DNA from: Agapanthus africanus
Taxonomy: Eukaryota; Streptophyta; Magnoliopsida; Asparagales; Amaryllidaceae
DNA: 64,000 nucleotides
Assembly: GCA_030015575.1 (NCBI GenBank)
Contig: JASDDO010000004.1
Location: 323,710,654 to 323,774,653 of the forward strand
Reading direction: 5' to 3'
Part shown: positions 1-10,354 of the stretch, piece by piece
How the letters are laid out: each line of letters begins with the position of its first letter
Numbering within the stretch: the stretch's first letter is position 1
Position numbers and translations under genes: made by a program
Notes under the pieces: generated by a model
What the model saw: the letters and a program-made list of their open reading frames with translations, nothing else
Told to the model about the DNA's origin: nothing
The model's database searches: none

Positions 1-3
1 TGA

Positions 4-3000
4 TGTAACACCCGGGCCCAATAGTACTATTTCTGTTACTAGTTGAGTGTTATACATTGCTTATTTCAATTATCCTGATTGTTTGGTGCTTATTGCTAAA
101 TTTTAACCGGTTAAGTCATTTTGGCACATAACAAATTTTAACACCTAAAATGAAATTAAAAATATCCATGTTGGCCTACTCGTCGCCACTAGTCGCGTGG
201 TAGCGTCCGCGTGTCGAGATTTCCTCCCGTTCGGCTAAACGGGCAAGTTTGGACGTCTACGCGCGCGTGCAAGTGTCCGACTTGGGGGCATGCATTTCAA
301 GCACAAAACACCTCTTTTCAAAATTTGGAACCCGCTTAAAATCCTATAATTTGAATTTGGAACATTTGGGCGCAACCCGGGCGCGATTTGGAAATGTTTC
401 ATTTAGCGCCAAAATCCCAATTTAATTAATTATACTAAACTATAAAATATATTCGAAATATTAAACTGTTTAGGTTTTTAACCAATCAAATCTTTTCAAT
501 CTCTTTAAAAAATTTCCTTTTATAATCCCAGTATTCTTTCCAGCCAATCACGAGGGGGGTTTCACCCTCGTGGGCCCCATCCCTCTCTCCGTCTCTCTCT
601 CATTCTCTCTATATCTCTCTAATCTCCTTCTCTCTCTCTCTCTAACAAACCCTCTCTCTCTCTTCCTTTAAATCTTCTCTCTCTCTCCTCATCAGATCTC
701 TCTCTCTTCCTCTATATTTTCCTCACGTCCTCAAGCTTCACGCGAGAAACCCACCACGAGAACCCGAACCCTAGCCCTAGCCACCACGATCCGTCGCCGC
801 CGATCTCCCCGCGACGCCACCACCACCGTCTTCATCGCCTCCTCGACCTCGGCAGCATCCCTCTCCTCGCCATCTCCTCCCTTACCCGAGCACCCCTGCA
901 TCCTAACCCTGCACACACCTTGCCTCGCCGGAAGACCTCGCCTGCCCTCGTCGTCGACCCTCAACTTCGACGTCGCCTCCACCTCCTCACCCTCTTTCAC
1001 ACCACCATCATCATCTTCCCGTCTACGACGCCTGCAACCTTCACCCTGCATCACCCACCTGCAGTTCCCGCAAACCCCACCGCCGGCCACTCCTCTAGCC
1101 TCAACCCCGATCTCCTTCACCCTCGTCCCGACCTCCTCATCTTCCTCCTCCTTCCCTCGCCGGAGTTGCCACGGCAACAGAACCCACACCCGTTCGCCGA
1201 GCACCTCTTGCCGTCGTCGCAACGTCCGAGAACCCATCACCCGAACTCGTCGCCTTTGTCTTCGAGGCCGCAGTCGGCGCGTCGCTGTTGTCGTCTCCTT
1301 CAAACTCCAGAACCCGCACCCCTTACTACCACTGCAGCACTTTCCTTCACCATTCGACCACCATAGCCGCCGCCGGTTCATCCATCGTCGCCGTCGATTC
1401 AAGTGCCGCATCGCTGCAGTCTTCTTCCTGGGCCGGGACCTCACCAGAGCCGACATCCAAGCCAAGACCTTGCTTGGGTCGTGTTCACATCTCCGCCTTG
1501 TCGTATCCATCGTGGTCGCGATCGTCGTGTCGAGCGAAGGTCTAGCCGTGATCGTGCATCAGCAGTTTTGTGCTTCATGGTTGCATTACCGTTCGGTTCC
1601 CGAGGCAAGTATTTGATACTTGCTTACATGCTAGTGAAGCTTAACACTTCCCTTAATACAAACTTTAAGTTGCCGTAATATTTACCCATGATATAATAAG
1701 GTATTATTCAGTAAATCACATTACATATATTGCTTCCTGTTCAACCCTAGTAGCATGCCAGATTAAATGTTTTCCTGTTGAATCCCCACATAGAAGTGAT
1801 AATAGTAGAGCTCCCATTAACCGTATCAGGCTCCGCTGTACCCATATGTTTTCGAACTTGAGACTTAATCTCGCATTGAATCATTATAGTAGTTTCTTGT
1901 AATTAATCGGTCTGCTATCAATCCATACTTTAACTAATTAAACCAATTAGAACGTCCTTGCTTAACTTGCTAGATCATCCATGTGACTATTATCTATGCT
2001 GTAGTTTTAATAGCTTTATTGCTTCGTGTTATTAATATTGTTGTACCCTGTGATTATTGCACCCCAAGGGTGCTTGAACCTGTTAATAAGAAAATACAAA
2101 GCATCACTGTGTTTACATGGAGTAATATTGTTATTTGCTGTTCCTGCTGTTGTCCCTTATTCGTTACTATACCTGTTATCAGCATACATTTGATTGCATT
2201 ACATATTGACCGGTCTTGATACACCTGACACATGTACTGATACACCGGACATGACACCCTATACATACTGACTCAACCTATCGGACTACAACCTGACTTG
2301 GGGTCCTCATGGACCATTCCTGTTGTCTATCCAGACATACCTGCTCTTACCTGATTCTGTGTTGACATTAATCCTTGACTACTGAATACCTTACCTGACA
2401 TACATAACTTGGGGGTATGGGGAAATCAAAGGTGAAACCGACTTGTAACTCAACAGTTCGATACTTGTTCTGATCAGTCTTACGGGCTTGGCCAGTCCGG
2501 GAGTGATGATGCTGACATCACTCGTCCACCCTACTACCTATTTTTACTGCTTAGCGGTACGTCTCGGATTCAGCCCCGAGGACCTTGACCGTGGTCTCGG
2601 GCACGCACGGGATACTATTGAGTTACATCGACGATTCATCAATTGATTTCAAAGAGTTTAGAGTAGAAACCTGATAGAACAGTTTAGTTACCCATTGCAC
2701 ATTACCCTGCACTGTTGTTTCATAATATTGCTTATTTCATGTTCATACCTGCATTGCTTATTACCATGTTTATATTATATTATTCGGTTGACATGACGCG
2801 CTGACGTCTGGGTTTTGCATGGCCCAGATTCTTTACCACTGTCGCCGACCGTGCAGGAGTACTTCAGCCAGCAGGCTGATTTGAGTTCTATAGTGGTTAG
2901 TTCGTTTATTGCATTTTATTTCCAGGTGCGATCCCGCATTATGGGACGTACCTTTCTATTATTGTATTGGATCATTTGCTTCCGCACTTATTGTTTATTG

Positions 3001-3168
3001 ACTCTCGTTATTATGGATTTGGACATGTGCTAGATTAGTTTATTTATCTTGTTCTTGATATCTCTACAACCGTAATGTGACTGTGGATGGATACTTCCTA
3101 CCCACAGGTAGCATGGTTGGCTATGTCACGTGCCCAATCTTGCGTACTCTGGGAAGCGGGGCGTGACA
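4..3168 (+). mobile_element. ~3.16 kb Ty3/gypsy LTR (Tekay/Del-like), solo or 3' LTR
   Basis: It begins TGTAACACCCGGG and ends GGGAAGCGGGGCGTGACA, the same terminal pattern and almost the same length as the LTR at 50141-53301, where a target duplication proves the boundaries. TGTAACA...GTGACA ends and LTRs near 3 kb are known for Tekay/Del chromoviruses; the lineage call is inference. No primer-binding site follows the right end, so this is not a 5' LTR. Only three bases precede it in the window, so a target duplication cannot be tested. The GC-rich CT/CG stretch at 730-1500 gives long open frames on both strands, which is composition, not coding. Confidence 0.7.
580..713. repeat. CT-rich microsatellite inside the LTR
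   Basis: A degenerate (CT)n/(TCTC)n run of about 130 bp lies between the AT-rich left third of the LTR and its GC-rich middle. Pyrimidine tracts near the transcription start are common in plant promoters, so it may mark the LTR promoter region; that is inference. Confidence 0.7.
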
Positions 3169-3992
3169 TCTCAGGCAGTAATATGATCTCATCATAGAAC
3201 ATTGCAGCAGAAGAACATATATGAAATATTGGATATACTAGGATTTTCGTGTTTTATATCAAGCCAGTATAAAACACGGATTCCACGGTCGCGATGAATA
3301 GCCAATCCCACACCCCAAGATCCCTACGAGAGCGGCAAGTTACCCTGCCAATTCTAGAGTTGGGAGACCCGGTCTCGACTCCTCGAGATGGTCTCCCACT
3401 GGACCCTAGAACCCTTGGGTCTATCCTAATGCGGAAAAGTAAATAATATACAATGGTGACATCATTCTCAACCCGGAAGTGCCCCAATAAAAGAATATTA
3501 CATACAATGAATTTTACATGAATGAAAATGAAAAACTCTCATCTCACATAAAACCCCTGGCTATTCAAACATGACGATCCAATATAACATATCCCAGCAA
3601 CACATAACATCACATGTCATCAACGTAAGTAAATATGCGTATCCCAATTGTCGTTGACATATAGCACCGAAACTGGCGATGCACCACATATTACACTTAC
3701 GGTCGCAGAAAAGAAAGTGAAAAACTACAACAGTTGGAATCCGCAACCACCTTAGACATCACATGCCTAACCAAATGAATTTCTTAGACATCGCATGCCT
3801 AACAATTATAAACCCCGTATTTTAGTCTCAATATCGAAAATACTTTTCAATATCTAGTCGGGCAATTCAACAAGATTCCCGACATCCTGATCGAATGCTC
3901 GTCGGAAACTTTAGTAGACGGCCGCACCCCCCGAACGGATGCTTTTGGCGACGGGGTTCTCCTACAATCACTTGGTCGGGGCTATGGGGCGT
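3169..3992 (-). mobile_element. Leader of Angela-type copia element B, left piece
   Basis: This stretch has no credible gene. Blocks of it match, in the same order, the untranslated leader next to the primer site of the intact Angela-type element at about 42.4-43.4 kb: the 'cctacgag.gcgg' block near 3328, 'ccaattctagag', 'gccccaa.aaaagaat' near 3482 and 'acggtcgcag' near 3700. It is read as the leader of a minus-strand copia element whose 5' LTR is 24556-26739. It was split when a solo LTR landed at 3998. The rest of the internal region lies left of the window or was lost. Confidence 0.6.
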
Positions 3993-3997
3993 GGCTT

Positions 3998-6042
3998 GTA
4001 GGGTTCCTAGGCACATTCAAGAGGTTCCACAAGGTATCAACCATGCCAAATTCAAAAATTTAGGTGCCGAGAAACCCTAATATAGATCGTTAACTAGAGA
4101 TTAGGCGAAACTACAAGCACGCAAACAACTTTGCTAATAAGTGAAAAGGATTACAACCTTTGTAGATCCAGTCCACCACTTCTTTAGCTCCGAAATGACG
4201 TCCCTCCGCTGCGATCATCGGGATCCCGGACTCTAGCGTCGGTTTCATCAGATAAATGAGCGGGCTAGGTCGTTGACTTCGGTGCCGAAGATGATCTACG
4301 TCGAGGCGACTCAAACTCAAGCTCCATCTTCACTTGGTCATGAACCTTGTGAAGAAAACACCCTATACAACATGACAAGTGGTAGAGGATGAAGAAATAG
4401 GAAGTGGGTTCACTTTGGATTTTGATTTCTCACTTGATTTCATCACTTAGAATTTTCTAGTAAGCTTTTCTTTTCTTCATGAAGAAGAAGAAGAAGATGA
4501 AAGAAAAAGAATTATCTCCAAAAAAGAAAATTCAAGTGATATGTATCATATTGCAACCATGGGTGAGATAAACTCATGTAGAGAATAAACTAGGGTTTAG
4601 GTAAATGGTTAGGGTTAAGGAATAAAACAAAATGGTAAGACTTTTTCAAAGATGCTAGAAAACAACATGAAGCTTCTAGTAAAGAAAAGAAAGAAAGCCA
4701 CCATTTTGTTTTAACTAAATAAATAAAATAAATAATGAAATAAATAATACCTTAACCATTAACCTAAACTATGGTTTAAAGCATGCACACCCAAGTTTGC
4801 ATGTATCATCAAACATGACACAAACAAGTGCACAAATATATATCATATATACAATGTGCACAATCTAGTGAGAAAATAATCTTAAGTGAACCAATACTAG
4901 TTAATGTAAAGTAATATATCAAATATATAATTATACATTAAATTATTAAATCAACACTTGATTTAATGATCCGGTCATACTGCATATAACCGACTAATAT
5001 CAAGTGTATCAATGTATCGAATCAACACTTGATTTGATAACCCGGCTATATCTCATATAACCGTCCAATGATACATATCGCGAGAATAGAATACAATATC
5101 ACATACTGGTATTATTCTCGGTCCCGCACATATCTTATATGCGCTCCTATTTCGTTTCGCTTGAGTCAGGAAACCTCTGTGTAGGACTCTAAAGACTCGT
5201 CAATACTCCTGCAGTAGGTGATGATCATATCAAACACCCACAAGACGCAAGCGGTCTGCTAAACGTAACGGCCACCCGGGTATTGAGCGATTAGAAGATC
5301 AACGAGCAAGCCCGCTCACACTCCTGTGAATCCAACCAGTAACACTTACCGTACAGTCCGGTCTGTTCGTCTGATATGTCGCATATCTCGCTTAGGGGTG
5401 GTAAACGTCAGACCCATTAGCTCGATAAGTCGTGTCGATATGAGGTCTATAACAGTTCGAGATACTACTAGTAACACTTACCAGTAAATCTCAGCAACCC
5501 TGGCCAGGGATTTCCGGTTATAGCCAATCGAACACAGCGCAACATCAACTCCCTATACCGGGAGAGACGAATCCCCTCCTATCGCTCATTGCCTCCATAT
5601 GATTCGGGACTGTACCCAAAAACCACCGTTTTGCACGCCCTCTTGGACGTGGTAAGGTGGAAATCAAAGCACGGTGGGAATCACACAAGACTCTATGACG
5701 ATCTTGGGTCTACAGACTAACCTGTACCAGTGTCACCAGAGAACTGCCATCTGACGTAAGGTATAATACCATCTGGGAGTTCTCGGCGAGTCCGTCCAGT
5801 GTACCCAGTCTCCACTGAGCACCCGTATATCATCTCTGATGTCAAACACCAATGGATATGGGATCATCCATCGCCCATCTGTATGGGTCGAGAAGGTATA
5901 CGCTAGTCTACTCTGGTATATCGATGCCCCGTCTCGATACACCCACGACTAGGGACCTTGAAGGATGTACTTATGGACTACCATGTCCCCACTAGTATGA
6001 TCTGCATCATAGTACAGGTAGTCAAGTACACATCCTAAGGGC
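3998..6042 (-). mobile_element. Solo LTR of an Angela-type copia element, left part
   Basis: It starts TGTAGGGTT and aligns throughout with the LTR at 24556-26739, for example the 'gggactgtaccc' and 'atcgatgccccgtctcgatac' blocks. It breaks off at 'catcctaagggc', where Tat-1 is inserted, and resumes at 23477. The joined LTR is about 2.2 kb and is flanked by TGGCT at 3993-3997 and 23647-23651, a 5-bp target duplication with no internal region, hence a solo LTR. On the minus strand it begins TGTTAGTTATATGTATGCCC, close to the TATGCCCTAGAGGC start known from Angela elements. It is clearly diverged from its partner at 24.5 kb, so older than the LTR pairs in this window. Confidence 0.85.
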
Positions 6043-6841
6043 TGTTCCCTTCCGACTGGCGGCCGACGACGCGAGGACGTCTTGCCTGAGATTCGGGGCA
6101 GATGCTATTTGGTTTTATCCGTCCACTTCTCCGAAGATGCCAAGTTGATTTATGGCACCGTGTATCGGAGGTTTAGACGGATGCGGCCGATGTAGCAGAC
6201 TTCATCAGATTCCCCCTCAGGGTGAGGGGTTTTTGATTGTGGGGACGCTCTTCCCTGCAGGCGCAAGCCCCTGCAGTTAATTACGCTACCGCATCGCGGT
6301 AACAACTTTCTCCTTCTCCAGAATTTCACTTCATGTCATGGGTGTTTGTTTTGTTTGTGATTGCCCGTGGATTGTATACGGAGACTGAGTAATGACGTCG
6401 CCCGTAGGACGTGGATTAGTCCAAATCCGTATTTACTTAGATTTGGGTTTGGTGTTTATAGTTTAAGGACGCATTAGCCGCGTTGCGGCTAAGATCGACT
6501 TAAACGTTCGTTAAGGATACGTTAGTCCTGTTTGAAACTAAGATCAACTTAACGTGATGATCCATTTAATATATGGCCATCGGGACTCATCACCTCTCTG
6601 ACGTCGTTGAAGGATTACAACGACAGGTGTCAGAGGAGTTCAGAGATGTACCCTTGAACCAAGGTTGATTTGGAGTTTTATAGTCCGTTTGAATGTTTAA
6701 GGATACGTTAGCCGTGTTTGGGGCTAAGATCAAATTAAACGGGATCGTTTAGATCCCGAAAAAGAGCATTTGGAGGCTCTATTGTTCCAGTTTTAGGGAC
6801 ATAGTGGTCCATGTTCCAGTTTAGAGACGTGGTGGTCCGAC

Positions 6842-6976
6842 ATTAGTTTAAGGACGTTTCGGTCCGACATTAGTTTAAGGACGTTTCGGTCCACTATTAG
6901 TTTAAGGACGTTTCGGTCCACTATTAGTTTAAGGACGTTTCGGTCTAATATTAGTTTAAGGACGTTTCGGTCCACA
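6842..6976. repeat. 27-bp tandem repeat in the Tat LTR
   Basis: About five head-to-tail copies of a 27-bp unit built on 'agtttaaggacgtttcggtcc'-type sequence. The sister LTR has about four copies at 21848-21960, so copy number has changed since insertion. Looser copies sit in the Tat-2 LTR (30756-30801) and outside LTRs beside the integrase end (11500-11550 and 53535-53590). Confidence 0.9.
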
Positions 6977-7163
6977 GTCCAATATACGTATGTGGTCTTC
7001 GGGACCCGTCACCTCTCTGACGTCATTGAAGGATTACAACGATGGGTGTCAGAGGAGTTCGGAGATGTACCCTCGAACCGGAGATAAATTGATTTAAGAG
7101 AGCAATCTTGCTCAGTCAATTTAATTTGAGGACTTACGGCCAAAATTGGGCTAAGTCCAGTTG

Positions 7164-8288
7164 AAAATGTTCAACATTTTATTTGCTCTTGCATTGCATC
7201 AATTTGTTTGGGCTCTGCCCCTTTTAAAATGCATAGCATTTTTATTATTTCGTTTGGGATCTGCCCATTTATAAATGATGCAGAGTATCAATTTAATTAG
7301 GCCTGCTTGGTCTTTTGACTTGGGCCTGGCCCTGGCCCTTTGGGAAATGCATTGCATTTATCAGGCGCTTTGCGCTAATCAGAGAGCGCAAGCGCTTATA
7401 GTGCTGGCACGTGTCGCGCAAGCGCAGTGCGCTGCGCTAATGCGCTGCGCCTACGCTGCTGACACGTGGCGCGCTCCGGTGGCTTACGCCAATCCAAGAG
7501 CGCAACAGCGCAGTTTACAAGTGCAAAGCACTATGACTTAAGAATCTTTCAGATTCAGGAACCAATGGTTCACAAGAAGAAGTGCAAAGCACTATTCGTT
7601 TCCTTGATCTAATTTAGATCAAAGAAAAACAAGTTTTTCTTTTTATTTCAAGAACCAGAGGTTCATAAAAATGCAAAGCACTATTTTCTATTTTGTTGTT
7701 TTCTTGTTTTAAAGAACCAGTGGTTCATAAGAAGTGCAAAGCACTGTTTATGAAGATCATTGATCTGGTTTTTAGATCAGTGATCTATTAGAAGAAATTT
7801 CTTCTCTTTTGTGAAGGTCTTTACCTTTTTTTTTTGAAACTTTTCTCAGAGTTCTCTCTGTTTGAAGCTCTTGATTTTTTCAAGAATGTTGATGCCTTTG
7901 AATTGAGGTCTAGGGTCCTTTTTATAGTGCCCATAAATTAGTTAAAGAGATCTTTCTCTGAGTGATTTGGAAAATTTTCCCCACCGTTGGATCTTTGATC
8001 CAAAGGCTTCTGTTTTACAGAAGAAAATCTTCTTGTTTTAACAAGAACAGAAAGATTTCTTTGAAATATTAATTCTGTTTGGCGCAAACGCCCCAGCGCG
8101 TGACACGTGTCAAGCAGCGCACAACGCAGCGTAACTGCGCTAGCGCATCTGCGCCGACACGTGTCGCGCAGCGCAAAGCGCAGAGCAACTGCGCTAGCGC
8201 ATCTGCACCGACACGTGTCGCGCAGCGCAGTGCTTGCACAACTGAAGCGTTGCTTCCTTTAATTTTGCTTTAAATAGAGCTTTGCTCT
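7164..8288. repeat. Cluster of mini-palindromes with 3-nt loops
   Basis: Repeated 'arm-3 nt-reverse complement' words: AAAATGTtcaACATTTT (7164), AAAATGCataGCATTTT (7226), AAATGCattGCATTT (7345), AGTGCaaaGCACT (7520, 7581), GAATCTttcAGATTC (7542), GAACCaatGGTTC (7559), GAACCagaGGTTC (7652), TTGGATCtttGATCCAA (7987), CTTCTGTtttACAGAAG (8007), GAAGCgttGCTTC (8244), AGAGCtttGCTCT (8276). The loop is almost always 3 nt. No family feature that I know explains this; see findings. Confidence 0.85.
7919..7927 (-). promoter_or_regulatory. TATA box of the Tat-1 3' LTR (sense promoter)
   Basis: The minus strand reads CTATAAAAAGGAC. The counterpart in the 5' LTR is near 22889-22897. Tat-2's LTR has CTATATAAAT at the homologous place (about 31790). 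Position about 570 bp inside the U3 end is normal for a gypsy LTR promoter. Confidence 0.65.
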
Positions 8289-8341
8289 GATTGGGTGCGC
8301 TGTCTCGGGCGCTGCGCTATTGTATCAGCTTTTGACACGTG
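8104..8341 (-). promoter_or_regulatory. G-box/ABRE cluster in the Tat-1 U3
   Basis: Four CACGTG cores at 8104, 8158, 8212 and 8336, each as ACACGTGTC or ACACGTGGC, lie about 180-420 bp upstream of the minus-strand TATA box. Two more (7408, 7463) lie downstream. ACGTGTC and ACGTGGC are the known abscisic-acid response element cores bound by bZIP factors. The 5' LTR keeps five of the six. Intervening sequence is rich in GCGC words. Confidence 0.6.
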
Positions 8342-8498
8342 GCGCGTTGCGCGCAACGCAAAGGATCTGAAGCGTTGCTTCATTTATTTCAATTTTAATT
8401 TTCAATACAGAGCTTTGCTCTGATTGGGGGAAACAGAAGCGTTGCTTCGTTTCCCGCCTTGGAATTTGAACAGAGCTTTGCTCTGATATGGGTAAACA

Positions 8499-8515
8499 GA
8501 TGCCCCCCCACCGTT
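8499..8515 (-). other. Polypurine tract of Tat-1
   Basis: The minus strand reads GGTGGGGGGGCATC directly before the 3' LTR start TGTTTACCC. This is the expected place and composition for plus-strand DNA priming. Confidence 0.7.
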
Positions 8516-8550
8516 GCGCTTACGTAGCCTTAAACGCGAGCGTAACGGTG
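8509..8550. repeat. Imperfect inverted repeat just inside the 3' LTR
   Basis: Arms 'caccgttgcgcttacg' (8509-8524) and 'cgcgagcgtaacggtg' (8535-8550) pair over most of their length. Tat-2 has the same structure at 32344-32385 with different but still complementary arms. It lies between the polypurine tract and the opposite-strand TATA box. Confidence 0.7.
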
Positions 8551-8603
8551 GCAGAATTCCAACCATCGCGGCAACTCTTGGAAGTTGAAAGGGCATTTGA
8601 TGC

Positions 8604-8613
8604 CTATAAATAG
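8604..8613 (+). promoter_or_regulatory. TATA box for the opposite-strand (antisense) gene
   Basis: CTATAAATAG on the plus strand, followed about 30 bp on by a TTCATCTTCAAC-type start region. The Tat-2 equivalent is CTATAAGTAGGG at 32436-32447, again with CATCTTC downstream. It lies outside the LTR and points at the antisense ORF, so it looks like a dedicated promoter. Confidence 0.6.
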
Positions 8614-8724
8614 GACTTTTGGTCCCTTAGATGATTTTCATCTTCAACATTTTACTTTCAGAACTCAGAGCCCTGCTCTTGCTTTTAAGAACTCCAAGCG
8701 TTAGAATTTCTTAAAACCTTTGAG

Positions 8725-9223
8725 GTAAAAATTTTAATTTAAATTGGATTAAATTAAGTTGATGGTAATTAACAGAGCTTTGCTCTCAATAGATCCCTGA
8801 TCTAAAGAAAACCCATTTAGGGTTTTACTTAGCAGAGCTTTGCTCTATAGATCTAAAAGGATCTAAAGAGAACCAAAGGGGATCCTATTAGGGTTCCAAT
8901 AATAGAGCTCTGCTCTTTAAAACAATCACCTTGTATTTTCTTAATTCCTTAATGGAGCTTTGCTCCTTCCAGATCATATAGAAGAACTCTTAAGAGTTCT
9001 TCATGGGTCTTGGAAGCTAAAGATGGCATTTTATATTACCATTATTATTATATCATCTCTTCAGAGCAAAGCTCTCAATGTTCCTAGGGGATTTTCCTCA
9101 AATTCTCCTCATGACTGATTTTGACAGGTGTCACTCCTGTTTGCAGAGCACTGCTCTCGAGGAGTTTAACTCTCTGTGTATATTTTTTTTTTATCGCTAA
9201 TCTTCCTGTGGTATTTCCTCCAG
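8725..9223 (+). other. Probable 5'-leader intron of the antisense gene
   Basis: Donor-like TGAG|GTAAAA and acceptor-like TTCCTCCAG lie five bases before the ATG of the antisense ORF. Tat-2 has TTTG|GTAAGG (32582) and TTTGTGTAG (33121), likewise five bases before an ATG. The segment also carries AGAGCnnnGCTCT palindromes (8774, 8834, 9063, 9145). Unproven without transcript data. Confidence 0.45.
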
Positions 9224-9228
9224 GCATA

Positions 9229-9735
9229 ATGGCGGTGCGTCTATACAATTTGCACGAGTTCATCACCTACGATGATATCCGCGCACAGGGCCGTCATCAA
9301 AACCAGGAGTTTACGGACGCCCAGTGTGCGGAGGTCATGGGTCGTCTCAACGCAAGCGGTGGTTGGCTGCTTCCTCGTCGTTCAGCTCTCTTGAAAGTCG
9401 TGCTGGGAGCAATATGGAGAGCACTTCCGGGGTTTCACGAGGCCCTACCGCTCAATGCGCTGGATGATGCCGAAGACAAGGTGCATTCAGTGTACCTGAC
9501 GGGGCTGATCTCGAAGAAACGGCGGGACAGCCTCATCGACATCCTACATCAAATTTTCCAGCAGACGACGATAGTCGCTGCTTACCGAAGGCTGGGAGGG
9601 CTTGCCGAGGATCTTGACACAAAGGAGCGCGAGAGGTTGCGCACAAGAATAATCAGAAAGGCCAGAAGAACTCTGGATGGCCTTACTTTTGACTTCCTCA
9701 ATCCGTGCCCTGGATCCGAAGTTATTCCATTGTAA
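9229..9735 (+). CDS. Antisense ORF of Tat-1, 168 aa, unknown function
   Basis: An open frame opposite to gag-pol, between the integrase side and the 3' LTR. The upstream in-frame ATG at 9121 is disfavoured because it lies in the probable leader intron; the ATG at 9229 follows the acceptor-like site. The product is soluble and basic toward its C-terminus, with charged helices (KERERLRTRIIRKARR) and the motif GGWLLPRRSALLKVVLGAIW; I see no signal peptide, membrane segment or zinc site. Extra ORFs at this place and orientation are known for the Tat lineage, function unknown. Its 3' flank is AT-rich with polyadenylation-like AATATTAAT. I do not recognise a family. Confidence 0.55.
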   Translation: MAVRLYNLHEFITYDDIRAQGRHQNQEFTDAQCAEVMGRLNASGGWLLPRRSALLKVVLGAIWRALPGFHEALPLNALDDAEDKVHSVYLTGLISKKRRDSLIDILHQIFQQTTIVAAYRRLGGLAEDLDTKERERLRTRIIRKARRTLDGLTFDFLNPCPGSEVIPL

Positions 9736-10009
9736 TAATATTTCTCGTTTATTGTTTTACGATTGTAAGAATTTTTAGCAATATTAATGGAAAAGTTTTA
9801 TCCCAGCTTGTCTTATTTTTCGTTCTGAGTCTTTTGCCTATGCATGACTGAGTGTGTCTCGAACGCTTGTAAATCGGATGTTCTTTCGTCGCTTTCTTCC
9901 TTCTATTATTATCAGCATGTTGACTTGATAAACATAATTGGCAGATAATAGAGTAAGCATCTTAATTTCTTCACGAGATAGCGATGGCTTAGGCCGCAGG
10001 TTCAGATCT

Positions 10010-10240
10010 GCTGCCTAAGACTTTTCAACTCTATGAGCCGTGAGGGTCTCGTAGAGAATTTTCTCCCTACGGATCGAGAGGATCTCGTAGGTGGGTCTTT
10101 CTCCTTAGGAGTCGTGAGGATTCCTAAGTGTGTTTTCTCTTATAGGTCGTAAGGATCCTGTAAGAGAATTTTTCCCTCTTACGAGTCGAGAGGACTCGTA
10201 AGCGGTTGTTTCCCTCCTTGTCGAAACTCGACTTCGGAGA
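10010..10240. repeat. ~50-bp repeat array with compensated hairpin arms
   Basis: Units share the core 'gtcgtgaggat' flanked by arms that differ from unit to unit yet stay complementary: CTTACGAGTC...GACTCGTAAG (10178-10202) and CTTAGGAGTC...GATTCCTAAG (about 10105). Further units follow at 10965-11135, including CTTACAAGG...CCTTGTAAG near 11105. Related arrays occur in Tat-2. Confidence 0.8.
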
Positions 10241-10354
10241 GTGAGACCCGTGGATAGTATGCAAGATACCGTTTTAGATTGACTTGCAGGGTCCCATTGT
10301 TCAGGAAGCAAGTTTTTTAGTCCCTGCTGCTTGAGGCTTCATCTTGCAATTTGA

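Larger units (their letters stand above)
6043..8498 (-). repeat. Tat-1 3' LTR
   Basis: 2456 bp, TG...CA ends, near-identical to 21050-23471. In element orientation U3 runs from 8498 down to about 7900, where a TATA box lies; R and U5 run from there to 6043. It contains a 27-bp tandem repeat (6842-6976), six CACGTG sites and a dense series of short palindromes with 3-nt loops. Confidence 0.93.

Noticed and set aside
731-1545. Overlapping long ORFs on both strands, Arg/Pro-rich
   Set aside because: They come from a GC-rich, CT/CG-repetitive stretch within an LTR; open on both strands, no domain, low-complexity products.
1-3173. Target duplication for the first gypsy LTR
   Set aside because: Only TGA is visible on the left and TCTCA follows on the right; they do not match and the window edge prevents a test.
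6793-6975. Repetitive minus-strand ORF (DRNVLKLI repeats) and a CRISPR-like look of the 27-bp units
   Set aside because: The 27-bp units are head-to-tail without unique spacers, inside a plant LTR; the ORF is a translation of the repeat.
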